NCBI GenBank assembly: GCA_900539325.1
Contig: UQCC01000009.1
Coordinates: forward strand, 1 to 64,000
Source: an uncultured Eubacterium sp.
Lineage (GTDB): Bacteria; Bacillota; Clostridia; Oscillospirales; Acutalibacteraceae
Direction of reading: 5' to 3'
DNA: 64,000 bases
Below are positions 16,301 to 25,251 of the stretch, in pieces. How positions within the stretch are numbered: the first letter of the stretch is position 1; every line of letters starts with the position of its first letter. The position numbers were made by a program, and so were the translations under genes. The notes under the pieces were generated by a model that was given only the letters and a program-made list of their open reading frames with translations, searched no databases and was not told where the DNA came from.

Positions 16301-17209
16301 ATGAATTATTATCCGGAAGGTATAAATTTTACAGACAAAAAATTTACATCAATCGACGAAATCAAAGAAGCAATCATAAACGGTGACATCATCGAAAGCA
16401 AGGTTTTGCTGTGCGACAAGGAGCACAATCTGCACATTGATTTGGGCGTTATGAGCGGCATCATTCCAAGATGTGAGGGTGCCCTCGGAATTGAAGAAGA
16501 AACCGTGCGTGACATTGCTCTCATAAGCAAGGTAAACAAGCCCGTAGCCTTTAAAATAGCGGCAATCAAACAAGATGAGTTTGGCAACGATTACGCTCTT
16601 TTGTCACGCAGAATCGTTCAGCTTGAATGTATGCGTGACTACATATCCAAACTTGAATGCGGCGATATAATAACAGCAAAAGTGACTCACCTTGAAAAGT
16701 TCGGAGCATTCATCGACATAGGTGCAGGGCTCAACTCTTTGATACCTATTGATATGCTGTCGGTGTCAAGAATCAACCATCCGAGAGAGCGTGTTTACAT
16801 AGGCCAAATTATACAAGCTGTATTAAGGAAAAAGGAAGAACACAAAATGACATTTTCGCTCAAAGAACTTCTCGGCACTTGGGAACAAAATGCGGCAATG
16901 TTCAGCGTGGGCGAAACCGTGACGGGAATTGTCAGAAGCATAGAAAACTACGGCGTTTTTGTGGAACTTACCCCTAACCTTGCAGGGCTTGCCGAACCTT
17001 GTAAAAATCTTGAGCCGGGTCAAAAAGTATCGGTATTTATAAAATCCGTTTTGCCCGACAAAATGAAGGTTAAACTTGTTATTGTGGAAGCGTTTAACGA
17101 TTTTGCCTTGCCGGGCGAACTTGAATACTTTATCAAAGACGGCAGTATATCGCATTGGAAATATTCTCCCGACAATGCCGTAAAGCTGATTGAAACAAGG
17201 TTTGTGTAA
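16301..17209 (+). CDS. S1 RNA-binding domain protein (RpsA-like)
   Basis: Cytoplasmic RNA-binding protein of 302 residues made of S1 (OB-fold) repeats. A first degenerate repeat covers about 25-100 (LHIDLGVMSGIIPRCE), a clear one about 110-185 (GDIITAKVTHLEKFGAFIDIGAG), and another about 205-265 (GETVTGIVRSIENYGVFVEL). It is shorter than ribosomal protein S1 of Proteobacteria; Firmicutes carry such short S1 homologues whose ribosomal role is uncertain. The GGAAGGG site and ATG are clear. It is divergent from the prfA operon. Confidence 0.88.
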   Translation: MNYYPEGINFTDKKFTSIDEIKEAIINGDIIESKVLLCDKEHNLHIDLGVMSGIIPRCEGALGIEEETVRDIALISKVNKPVAFKIAAIKQDEFGNDYALLSRRIVQLECMRDYISKLECGDIITAKVTHLEKFGAFIDIGAGLNSLIPIDMLSVSRINHPRERVYIGQIIQAVLRKKEEHKMTFSLKELLGTWEQNAAMFSVGETVTGIVRSIENYGVFVELTPNLAGLAEPCKNLEPGQKVSVFIKSVLPDKMKVKLVIVEAFNDFALPGELEYFIKDGSISHWKYSPDNAVKLIETRFV

Positions 17210-17327
17210 AATACTGTAAAAATAACTTGCAAAATAAATAATATTGCAAAATACAACTATTTATGATAGTATGTAAAATAGATTTATATGCTTTAAATAA
17301 AGATAATAAAAACGAGGAGGTGAGATT

Positions 17328-19109
17328 ATGCGAAAAAACAAATACAATTACTTTGAAGATGACATTGACGAGCAGGAACTTCAGGAAGAAATCCGGGAAC
17401 TTGTGGACGATTTTACCGAATCGCAGACACAGGAGCCGACTGTAATTGAACACACGCCAAAAAAGAAATCGGTTATTCATAAAATAGTAGGCTTTTTCAA
17501 ATCTGTTTTCTTAGGTCTTGTACTTTTGGTGACAAATACATACAAAAGCATCAAAAGAGATATTGACGACACTGCCGAGGAAGCAAGAGTTGAACATCTG
17601 AGAGAGGAATACGAAGAAGAACTTGAAGCAGACGGCGAAAGCCCAAACGAGGCACAGCGTAAAGCGGAACTTATGTATGCCGAGAGGGAGGAAGAAATTC
17701 TCCAAAGACGCACAATGTCACCTTGGCTCAGAGCAATACTTGTATTTATAATTACCGTAGCAATTATAGTCGCAATAATCGTCACCTCGGTTATGAACTC
17801 GGCAAATGCCGTTAATTCAAGGCACAGCGAATTTGAAAAAGACGCAACAAAGATTTGCACCGAGTATGCCGAAAAATACGGAATTGCCAACTACAAATAT
17901 ATGAGCGAATACAATGTAAAAGGCTATATGCTAACAGGTCTTTGCGTTGTAAGAGAAATCGATTTTGACGACAACGGCAAGTCGGAACTTCTGCTCTGTT
18001 ACAATGACAACGATGAATATTATGAAGAAGTTTGGGGCTACAAGGGCAGTAAATTTGAACAGTTATATCACAAAAAAGTGCCGCAAACCACAAACAGAAA
18101 CGATGATATTTGGATAAGCATTTATTCAAACAATCACGCATTTTACCTTGCAGAGCACGGTGAAAGCGACCCGTCAAAGGTTACACTTTTCAAATTGTCT
18201 GGCGACAAATTCAAGAAAAAATCAACCGCCGTATACAACACGGAAAAGTTTTCTTTTGCAATAAAATCACGCAATGTTACCGACAATTTTGAGCGCATAA
18301 AATTTGCCGTTTTGCGTGAAAGTGCGGCTTCAAACACGGTTGACAGAACGCTGAACTCAACGGATTCTTACACAGAAAAAACAACAAACAAAGCCGTTCA
18401 AAGCACAGACACGGCAAACTCCGCATACTATGAACTTGTAAAGGATTACACGGCGAAATACGGCGAAGCAAAACTTGAAACAAGCAGCAAAATGCCTTAT
18501 ATCAGCGGACTTGCAGGTGTTAACCTCATTGACTTTGACGGTGACGGTCAAGACGAACTTGTGCTCATTTACCGCAAAACGGTCAGCGAGCGTGACGAGG
18601 ATTATGAAGGCAACTATGTATCGGTTGAAAGAGAAAAATATTACTGCGACATTTATATGTGGAACGGTCACAATGCCATGCAGGTTTATCAGGATGACGG
18701 CATAAGCAATCTTGAAAATGATGACGACAGTGCTTACTACATCCTCAAAAAAGACGGCAACAGATATTTTTACTGTGCAAACAAATTCAAAACCGACTCT
18801 GACGGCAGAAGCACATCGGCGACATCAAAAATGATGCGGTTCACCGGCGAAAAATTTGAGCAACAGTTTAAAGCAAGCTGCGAAACCGAGTACGGTTACA
18901 CCAAATATTACATAGATGACGAGCGTGAATACAAAAATTCATTTACCGAAAACGGCGGCTACACCGTTCCGTTTTTTGACGGCGGTGAAGAATTTGACAA
19001 CGCAAAATGGAATGTATGTTTTATGCAGGGTGAAAGGAATTGGGAAAGCAACATCAAGCTGCAACTTGAAAAAACAAAAGACACAATTAAGACATTACAA
19101 ACAAAATAA
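17328..19109 (+). CDS. Membrane-anchored protein with FG-GAP/VCBS-like acidic motifs
   Basis: Not recognised as a named family; 593 residues. The N-terminal 125 residues are highly charged with a hydrophobic stretch near 55-72, and a strong transmembrane helix lies about 133-158. The extracellular remainder holds two copies of a calcium-loop-like segment: IDFDDNGKSELLL (near 210) and IDFDGDGQDELVLIY (near 400). Each is followed by similar beta-rich sequence, suggesting two homologous domains of a beta-propeller-like or VCBS-like fold. Such loops often bind calcium. A role in surface sensing or adhesion is possible but unproven. Confidence 0.75.
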   Translation: MRKNKYNYFEDDIDEQELQEEIRELVDDFTESQTQEPTVIEHTPKKKSVIHKIVGFFKSVFLGLVLLVTNTYKSIKRDIDDTAEEARVEHLREEYEEELEADGESPNEAQRKAELMYAEREEEILQRRTMSPWLRAILVFIITVAIIVAIIVTSVMNSANAVNSRHSEFEKDATKICTEYAEKYGIANYKYMSEYNVKGYMLTGLCVVREIDFDDNGKSELLLCYNDNDEYYEEVWGYKGSKFEQLYHKKVPQTTNRNDDIWISIYSNNHAFYLAEHGESDPSKVTLFKLSGDKFKKKSTAVYNTEKFSFAIKSRNVTDNFERIKFAVLRESAASNTVDRTLNSTDSYTEKTTNKAVQSTDTANSAYYELVKDYTAKYGEAKLETSSKMPYISGLAGVNLIDFDGDGQDELVLIYRKTVSERDEDYEGNYVSVEREKYYCDIYMWNGHNAMQVYQDDGISNLENDDDSAYYILKKDGNRYFYCANKFKTDSDGRSTSATSKMMRFTGEKFEQQFKASCETEYGYTKYYIDDEREYKNSFTENGGYTVPFFDGGEEFDNAKWNVCFMQGERNWESNIKLQLEKTKDTIKTLQTK

Positions 19110-19117
19110 AAACCGTC

Positions 19118-19152
19118 AAACTCCCCTTTTAAAAAAGCGGGAGTTTTGTTTT
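19118..19152 (+). terminator. Terminator after the membrane-anchored FG-GAP-like gene
   Basis: The stem AAACTCCC/GGGAGTTT with a 13-nt loop, followed by T-rich sequence, 8 bp after the stop codon. Confidence 0.7.
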
Positions 19153-19157
19153 ACACC

Positions 19158-19205
19158 ACAGACTGTTGAGAAAGATTCTGAATCTCGTTTTCATCAACAG
19201 TCTGT
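19158..19205. repeat. 12-bp perfect inverted repeat upstream of the transporter promoter
   Basis: ACAGACTGTTGA and TCAACAGTCTGT flank a 24-nt loop that itself contains the palindromic AGATTCTGAATCT. It sits between the upstream terminator and the transporter promoter, so it is outside the transcript of the transporter. It could be a second terminator or a regulator binding site. Confidence 0.6.
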
Positions 19206-19227
19206 TTATAAATTTTTTGTAAAATTG

Positions 19228-19256
19228 TTGTAAATTAATATTTACAGTGCTATAAT
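19228..19256 (+). promoter_or_regulatory. Promoter of the GPH-type transporter gene
   Basis: TTGTAA, a 17-nt spacer and a perfect TATAAT, 35 bp before the start codon. Confidence 0.7.
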
Positions 19257-19290
19257 ACATTCGATTATTTTATTTTAAAGGAGTTTTCTT

Positions 19291-20823
19291 ATGGCTAAGA
19301 AAAAAGGTGCTGTTGCGGAAAAAACCGGAACAGCTGCAAAAAAGTACATGAAGCCATCTGAGATTGCCACCTTTGGTATCGGACTGTTCGGCGTTGCATT
19401 GCTGACCGGATGGATGCCAGATTACACAATGACATTCTTTGCTGACTTCGCATTTAAAGGCAAGGGCTTTGACTCCGCTCAACTTGCCAACATCATCTCG
19501 CTTGTATTCGGTGTTGCCGGTATTGTCGGCGCCGTATGCGAACTTGTTATCGGTGTTTTGGTTGACAGAACAAGAACACCACTCGGCAAGGTTAAGCCTT
19601 GGGTAGGTTTCGGCGCTATTCCGCTTGCCATCATCTCAATGCTCGTATTTGTTGCACCAAACACATCATCGTTTACCGTTGCAACAATATGGATGTTTGT
19701 TATCTATTCACTTTACACAGCGATTTCCTGTGCGGTAGAGTCACCGTCAAACTGCTTCGGCGCACTCTGTTCGCCAAATCCGAGCGAGCGTTCAACAGCG
19801 ATTTCTATTTCGTCGTTTCTCCGTTCGGTAGGTCAATCCGGCGGTCAGGTAGTAATCATCGTTGTGCCGCTTATTATGAAAGCACTTATGGGTCAGCAAC
19901 AGTATAAAAATGCCGAAGGTCAGGGTCTTGACCTCATCATTTCAACAGCTGTTTGTGCACTCGGTATGACTATTTTTGTAATGATTTTCTTTGCAAACAA
20001 CAAAGAGCGTGTACCTTACACAAGCGAAAAAGTATCGCTTGCGGAATCCATCAAGCTTGTTTTCACAAACAAAAACCTGCTTATGGTTTCTCTTACAAAA
20101 CTCTTCGGCTTCGGTCGTGGCGTTTACGGCACGGTATCACTTTACATAGCTGTTTATCTCCTCGGTTCAAAAGGTCTTAAACTTGCACTTATGCTCCCTA
20201 TGGGTATCGGTACAGCAGTAGGTACACTCCTCGTAAACTTTGTTCTCAAAAAGTTCTCAACAAAGCAGACATACATCATTTTCTGCGTTTACGGTGCGTC
20301 CGCAATGGCAATTTTGTACCTTGTATCAAAGGGTGTAGGCTTCAACAGCAACCTCATCGTTCCGTTCCTCATCCTCAACTTCTTCTGTGGCATTCAGCAC
20401 GGTAACACAAACACCACTCCAAACATTATGATTGCCGACTGTATTGACGAAATGGAATACAAAACAGGCAAGCGACAAGAGGGTCTTGCATACGCAGGCT
20501 ACGGCCTTTTCTCAAAAATCGCATCGGCAGGTACAAAATGGCTTGCTCCGGTTCTCGTTTATTCATGGTCGGGCTACCAATTTTCAACAAGCCAAAATGT
20601 TGCATATGCCGCACAATCGGACGAGGTCCTTACAAAGTTCCTTGCAATTTACACGGTTATCCCTGCTATCTTTGTAATTCTTCAGTTCATCCCTGTTCTT
20701 TTCTATGATATGGTAGGCGAGAAGAAGGAAAGAATTACTGCCGCACTCCTTGAAAAGAGAGCAAAGGAAGAAGCAGAAAAAGCAGAAGCAGCCGAAGAAG
20801 TTTCGGTTGAAGCTGCAGAATAA
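19291..20823 (+). CDS. GPH/MFS-family transporter
   Basis: Integral membrane transporter of 510 residues with about 12 transmembrane helices. It resembles the glycoside-pentoside-hexuronide:cation symporter branch: the loop between helices 2 and 3 reads VDRTRTPLGKVKPWV, and the central loop has NNKERVPYTSEKVSL. The cytoplasmic C-tail is Glu/Ala/Lys rich. The substrate cannot be predicted; sugar or sugar-derivative import with sodium or protons is typical. A tightly linked gene for a membrane-anchored partner follows 13 bp later. Confidence 0.85.
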   Translation: MAKKKGAVAEKTGTAAKKYMKPSEIATFGIGLFGVALLTGWMPDYTMTFFADFAFKGKGFDSAQLANIISLVFGVAGIVGAVCELVIGVLVDRTRTPLGKVKPWVGFGAIPLAIISMLVFVAPNTSSFTVATIWMFVIYSLYTAISCAVESPSNCFGALCSPNPSERSTAISISSFLRSVGQSGGQVVIIVVPLIMKALMGQQQYKNAEGQGLDLIISTAVCALGMTIFVMIFFANNKERVPYTSEKVSLAESIKLVFTNKNLLMVSLTKLFGFGRGVYGTVSLYIAVYLLGSKGLKLALMLPMGIGTAVGTLLVNFVLKKFSTKQTYIIFCVYGASAMAILYLVSKGVGFNSNLIVPFLILNFFCGIQHGNTNTTPNIMIADCIDEMEYKTGKRQEGLAYAGYGLFSKIASAGTKWLAPVLVYSWSGYQFSTSQNVAYAAQSDEVLTKFLAIYTVIPAIFVILQFIPVLFYDMVGEKKERITAALLEKRAKEEAEKAEAAEEVSVEAAE

Positions 20824-20836
20824 GGAGGGACTTGCT

Positions 20837-21820
20837 ATGACAGAATCAAAAAAAGGCTTTAAAGCAGGACTTTACGGCGTAATTGCAGGTGTTCTTGTTG
20901 CCGCAATTCTCGTTGGTTTAACTGTTTTTGCATTTACCACCAGATACAATGCGTTTTCACCTGAAAAGGTTGCTCAATCATATGCCGACACCGTTGTACA
21001 AACAGGTGACGGCTACAACGCACTCAAGGTTTCGTTGGTATCAAAAAATCAAAAGTTCGGCAACTTTGTAATCAACGCTTATATGGCTCCTTATGTAAAC
21101 GACAATAAGGGCAAGAAAAAGGGCGAAAAAAAGATTGAGCAAAACAAAGAAATCGGTACAGGCAGCAAGAAAGAAACAGAACTTCTTGACACCATCTACA
21201 ATACAATGTACGATTACTATGACGAACTTGTAAAAACAGTCGGACTTCAAAATTATGACGAATTTTACAGCGCATATTTTGCAAAACTCAAAGAAGTCAG
21301 AGTGGCTGTTCTTCAAGACGATTATATGGACACAGATTTTATGTTCAGCGTTTTTGAATCCAATGTTCAAACCTATGCCGACAAGCTCACCGGTACGGAA
21401 GAAAAGCTTGCAGCCGACGAAAAGACTGTTCTTCAAAAGGCTTCGACAGGTGCTTATCAAGAGCTTTACGGCAAGAACTACAAGCTCACAACAACCGTAA
21501 CAAAAACAACGGAACTCTCCGAGGACGAGGTAAAGGCTTATGCCAAAAGCTACAAGGACAGAGTTCTCCCTATCATCCAAAAGGGCGGAACGGTTGCAGA
21601 CACGCTTAACGAAAAGAAGTCCGAAGCGATGAAATCTGCGTTTGATAACCTCAATGTTGCAGACAGCATTGAAGCTGTTGACGAATGCACCGTTGAAGTT
21701 AAAAACCAAAAGGACGAAGTTGTTGCAACAACAACCGTTTATGTTGTCAAAATCGGCAACAGCTGGTATGTTGACAATTCAAACACAGACACAACTTCGC
21801 TTTATATAACAAAAGCTTAA
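20837..21820 (+). CDS. Membrane-anchored extracytoplasmic protein, unknown function
   Basis: Unrecognised protein of 327 residues. One N-terminal transmembrane helix (GLYGVIAGVLVAAILVGLTVFAF, named by its ends) is followed by a Lys/Asp/Glu-rich outer domain with helical segments and a C-terminal strand region (VVATTTVYVVKIGNSWYVDNS), like small solute-binding or DUF4878-type folds. An earlier in-frame ATG at 20750 lies inside the transporter gene; the ATG at 20837 has a perfect AGGAGG site. Close coupling to the transporter suggests a shared role. Confidence 0.75.
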   Translation: MTESKKGFKAGLYGVIAGVLVAAILVGLTVFAFTTRYNAFSPEKVAQSYADTVVQTGDGYNALKVSLVSKNQKFGNFVINAYMAPYVNDNKGKKKGEKKIEQNKEIGTGSKKETELLDTIYNTMYDYYDELVKTVGLQNYDEFYSAYFAKLKEVRVAVLQDDYMDTDFMFSVFESNVQTYADKLTGTEEKLAADEKTVLQKASTGAYQELYGKNYKLTTTVTKTTELSEDEVKAYAKSYKDRVLPIIQKGGTVADTLNEKKSEAMKSAFDNLNVADSIEAVDECTVEVKNQKDEVVATTTVYVVKIGNSWYVDNSNTDTTSLYITKA

Positions 21821-21832
21821 AAACAATTTTAT

Positions 21833-21866
21833 GGGGGCGGATAATTTCCGCCCTCTGTTTTTTTGG
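21833..21866 (+). terminator. Terminator of the transporter pair
   Basis: GGGCGG/CCGCCC stem with a 7-nt loop, followed by CTCTG and a run of T. Confidence 0.85.
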
Positions 21867-21917
21867 TAATTGTTTACAAATCTGTTACAATTTTTACAAA
21901 ATAGCAACATAAAACAC

Positions 21918-21946
21918 TTGATATTTGCTTGTAATTGTTATATTAT
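21918..21946 (+). promoter_or_regulatory. Promoter of ftsEX
   Basis: TTGATA, a 17-nt spacer and TATTAT, about 80 bp before ftsE. Confidence 0.6.
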
Positions 21947-22027
21947 ATATTTAATTATTGGGTAAAACCGCATATTACGATTTTTATTACTTAATATAAC
22001 AAACACGAAAAGATAGGAGTGAGAGCT

Positions 22028-22924
22028 GTGATAGAATTCAGAGATGTTACAAAAATCTACGGCAGCAACGATACTCACGCCCTTGAGAATGTAAACATTA
22101 AAATCGAGGACGGAGAGTTTGTATTTATAGTCGGCTCATCGGGTGCAGGTAAAAGTACATTTTTAAAACTTATCATGCACGAGGAAAAACCGACATCAGG
22201 CGAAGTTATTGTAAACGGCTACGCATCAACAAAGATGAAAAAGCGTCAAGTACCGTATTACAGAAGAACAATGGGTATAGTTTTCCAAGACTTCAGAATT
22301 ATACCTAAAATGAGCGTGTACGACAATGTTGCATTTGCAATGCGTGTTATCGGCACAAAAGAAAAGGATATAAGAAAAAGAGTACCATACATTCTTCAGC
22401 TTGTAGGACTCAGCCAAAAGGCACGCTCAATGCCAAACGAACTTTCGGGCGGTGAACAGCAGAGAGTTTCACTTGCAAGAGCACTTGTTAACAATCCGGA
22501 CCTCATCATTGCCGATGAGCCTACCGGTAATGTTGACCCGGAGATGAGCCACGAGATTGTTGAGTTGCTTACAAAAATCAACAACAACGGCACAACGGTT
22601 GTAATGGTTACTCACGAGCACGATCTTGTGCGTACATTCCAACGCCGAGTTATCGTTATTCAAAAGGGCAAGGTTGTATCCGATACACCTGACCCAACAT
22701 TTGCAAAATTCAAGACCAAAGAAACAAAGAAAGAAAACGATATGTTCTATTATGAGCAGGATGTCAAGAACGAAAATTTGACAGAAGTTTTTGAAGATTT
22801 GGAAGAAAACAGCACAGAGCCGCAAAGCGATGAAAACAAAAAAGAAAACATCGGCTCCGTTGCGGATGAGTCATCCGAGGGTACGGTTGACCTCAACGAA
22901 TTGGCACAGGGAGGTGAGCAGTAA
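22028..22924 (+). CDS. ftsE: Cell division ATP-binding protein FtsE
   Basis: ATPase of the FtsEX complex, which controls septal or side-wall peptidoglycan hydrolases. Walker A is GSSGAGKST, the signature LSGGEQQRVSLARAL, and Walker B LIIADEPTGNVDPE. The conserved region ends near residue 225; about 70 further residues form an acidic Glu/Asn-rich tail not typical of FtsE. A GTG at 22019 overlaps the AGGAG site, so the GTG at 22028 (8-nt spacing) is the likely start, giving 298 residues. Its stop overlaps the ftsX start. Confidence 0.95.
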   Translation: MIEFRDVTKIYGSNDTHALENVNIKIEDGEFVFIVGSSGAGKSTFLKLIMHEEKPTSGEVIVNGYASTKMKKRQVPYYRRTMGIVFQDFRIIPKMSVYDNVAFAMRVIGTKEKDIRKRVPYILQLVGLSQKARSMPNELSGGEQQRVSLARALVNNPDLIIADEPTGNVDPEMSHEIVELLTKINNNGTTVVMVTHEHDLVRTFQRRVIVIQKGKVVSDTPDPTFAKFKTKETKKENDMFYYEQDVKNENLTEVFEDLEENSTEPQSDENKKENIGSVADESSEGTVDLNELAQGGEQ

Positions 22925-23844
22925 TGTCGGGAGCAAGTTTCAGATACCTTGTAAAAGAGGGCTTTCGTAACACTTGGACAAACCGTATGATGTCGGTTGC
23001 ATCAATTTGCGTATTGCTCAGTTGTTTGGTGCTCATCGGTTCGGCATCTATGATATTTTTGAACATTAACTCGCTTGTTCAAAAAATCGAAGATGAAAAT
23101 GTAATCATGGTGTATATTGACGACAAAGCAACAGACGCCGATATTGATGAAATGGGCATTCAGCTCAACAAAATCAATAATGTGCAAAAAATCGAATTTG
23201 TTGCCAAGGAAGACGCTTGGGCAGAGCAGATTGCCACAATGGATGAAGCACAGGCAGAATTCTTTACCGAAACAACCGATGAAATTCCTCTTCCGGACGC
23301 ATATAAGGTTACGGTTAAGGACTTAACAAAATTTTCGGATACGGTTAAAAAAATCAAAAAGCTTGACCATGTCTACACAGTAAGACAAAACACCGACCTT
23401 GCAAAGAAGCTTGCAAAGCTTTCTAACGGTATAAGTATTATTTCAATAGTAATTATTGCCGTACTGTTTGCAATTTCGTTGTTCATCATTTCAAACACAA
23501 TCAAACTTACGGTATATTCACGCCGACTTGAAATCAGCATTATGAAATCTGTCGGTGCAACAAACAGCTTTGTTCAGCTTCCGTTTGTTGTTGAGGGTAT
23601 AATCCTCGGCGTTGTGGCAGGTGCTCTGTCGTTGTTCGCCGTTTGGGGAATATACGAGCTTGCCATCAGCCGATTCGGCGATGTGTTCAGTTCAATTGGA
23701 TTGGTTCCGCTCAATTTTGTTGATTACGCATTGCCTATGCTCGGCATATTCGTTGCAATAGGCATTGTCAGCGGTGTCGGCGGTTCGCTCATCACCATGA
23801 GAAAATATCTTACAAAGGAAGGCAGTGAGATAAGTGCAGTTTAA
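22924..23844 (+). CDS. ftsX: Cell division protein FtsX
   Basis: Membrane partner of FtsE, 306 residues. Four transmembrane helices are visible: one near 25-47, then an extracellular loop of about 120 residues (ENVIMVYIDDKATDADIDEM onward), then three near 170-195, 220-245 and 265-290. The loop of FtsX is the part that recruits and activates hydrolases with coiled coils. TAATG overlap with ftsE and a direct overlap with the following M23 gene argue that the three act together. Confidence 0.95.
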   Translation: MSGASFRYLVKEGFRNTWTNRMMSVASICVLLSCLVLIGSASMIFLNINSLVQKIEDENVIMVYIDDKATDADIDEMGIQLNKINNVQKIEFVAKEDAWAEQIATMDEAQAEFFTETTDEIPLPDAYKVTVKDLTKFSDTVKKIKKLDHVYTVRQNTDLAKKLAKLSNGISIISIVIIAVLFAISLFIISNTIKLTVYSRRLEISIMKSVGATNSFVQLPFVVEGIILGVVAGALSLFAVWGIYELAISRFGDVFSSIGLVPLNFVDYALPMLGIFVAIGIVSGVGGSLITMRKYLTKEGSEISAV

Positions 23845-25093
23845 ATTTAAAAAAATAATTTCCGTTATTTTGTCATGTGCATTTGCCTTCAGCATTGTCG
23901 GAGGAACTTCAACCTCATATGCCGCAAGCACTTCTGCACTCCGTGACAAAAAACAAAAAATTCAAAATCAGATTGACGCAGCTCAATCAAAAATCAACAA
24001 GCTTTCGGGTCAAAAAAAGGACACCGAGGAATACATATCCGCACTTGATACCAAAATTCAGGCACTCAAGGACAAGATAAGCACCCTCAAATCCGAAGCA
24101 AACGACTTGCAAAAAAGCATTAACACCGTTACAAACAAAATCAACGATACTAAAAATCAAATCGACAAAATCCAGTCCGACATTGACGCAAAGCAGGCTG
24201 AATTTGACAAAACCTTTGACGAATACTGCCAAAGACTCCGTGCGATGTATGTATCAGGTCATGCAAGCAACCTTGAGGTTTTGCTTACAAGCAGTGACAT
24301 CAGTTCAATCCTTACCCGTTCCGAAATGATTAAATCCGTTTCAAAAAAGGACAGTGAAACGCTCAATGAACTTATGGATAAAATGAACGAGATTGAAAAG
24401 GACAAGGCTGATTTGGAAAAGAAGCGTCTTGACCTCAAAGATGACAAGGCAAAACTTCAAAGTCAAAAGGACAAGCTTGACAGCAACATTGCAACCGTTA
24501 ACGCATCAAAGACCGAGCTTGACAAGGAAATAAACGAAGCAAATTCTATGATGCGTAAACTCAACAGCCAAACAGCCGAATATCAGGAAAGTATTTCTGA
24601 CAACGAGGATGAAATTGCAAAAATCGAAGCTCAAATTGCGGCTGAAATCCGCAAGGCTCAGGCATCATCATCTGTTAACACAGGTTCAAGCAGCGGTTCA
24701 TACGGCAGCGGCGCTTACAGCGGAACACTCGGTTATCCAACAAGTTCTCGCAGAGTATCGGCAGGCTACCCTAACTATTCAAGCGGTCGTTACCACGGCG
24801 GCGTTGACTTCCCTGTTCCGTCAGGTTCACCTGTTCATGCTGCTGCATCCGGCACGGTAATCATCGCAAAAAACCTCAATTACAGCTACGGTCACTATCT
24901 TGTAATCGACCACGGCAACGGACTTTCAACCCTTTATGCCCACAACACCACACTTCTTGTAGGTGTAGGCTCACATGTAACAAAAGGTCAGGTTATCGCA
25001 CGAAGCGGTTCAACCGGCAATTCAACAGGTCCGCACTGTCACTTTGAAGTGCGTGTAAACGGTACAAGAGTTAACCCGTTCAACTATTTATAA
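23834..25093 (+). CDS. Secreted coiled-coil M23 peptidase (EnvC-like), copy 1
   Basis: Putative FtsEX-dependent murein hydrolase or activator, 419 residues. A signal peptide ends near TSTSYAAS. A long coiled coil (about 35-270) precedes a Ser/Gly linker and a LytM/M23 domain (about 300-419). The zinc residues are kept: HGGVD and HCHFE, with YAHN between. It is thus expected to be an active endopeptidase, unlike E. coli EnvC. The GTG start at 23834 lies inside ftsX, so translation is coupled. Two paralogues follow. Confidence 0.92.
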   Translation: MQFKFKKIISVILSCAFAFSIVGGTSTSYAASTSALRDKKQKIQNQIDAAQSKINKLSGQKKDTEEYISALDTKIQALKDKISTLKSEANDLQKSINTVTNKINDTKNQIDKIQSDIDAKQAEFDKTFDEYCQRLRAMYVSGHASNLEVLLTSSDISSILTRSEMIKSVSKKDSETLNELMDKMNEIEKDKADLEKKRLDLKDDKAKLQSQKDKLDSNIATVNASKTELDKEINEANSMMRKLNSQTAEYQESISDNEDEIAKIEAQIAAEIRKAQASSSVNTGSSSGSYGSGAYSGTLGYPTSSRRVSAGYPNYSSGRYHGGVDFPVPSGSPVHAAASGTVIIAKNLNYSYGHYLVIDHGNGLSTLYAHNTTLLVGVGSHVTKGQVIARSGSTGNSTGPHCHFEVRVNGTRVNPFNYL

Positions 25094-25135
25094 CAGCAAA
25101 AAACTCTCCTTTTTATTAAGGAGAGTTTTTTGCTG
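25094..25135 (+). terminator. Terminator after M23 copy 1
   Basis: A long perfect hairpin, CAGCAAAAAACTCTCCTT pairing with AAGGAGAGTTTTTTGCTG, right after the stop codon. It separates the ftsEX transcript from the next M23 gene. Confidence 0.9.
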
Positions 25136-25251
25136 TTTCGTTCCCGTTTTTTAATATAATGTAAAAAATATGAAAAATACATAATTTACCTTTTACTTAT
25201 AATAATAATTGTGGTAAAATTATTATGTAGATTTTTACGGAGGTGCAAAAT

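Noticed and set aside
20750..20836. Longer N-terminus for the transporter partner protein
   Set aside because: The extension lies in the end of the transporter gene and has no ribosome site, while the ATG at 20837 has AGGAGG and begins a normal membrane-anchor sequence.
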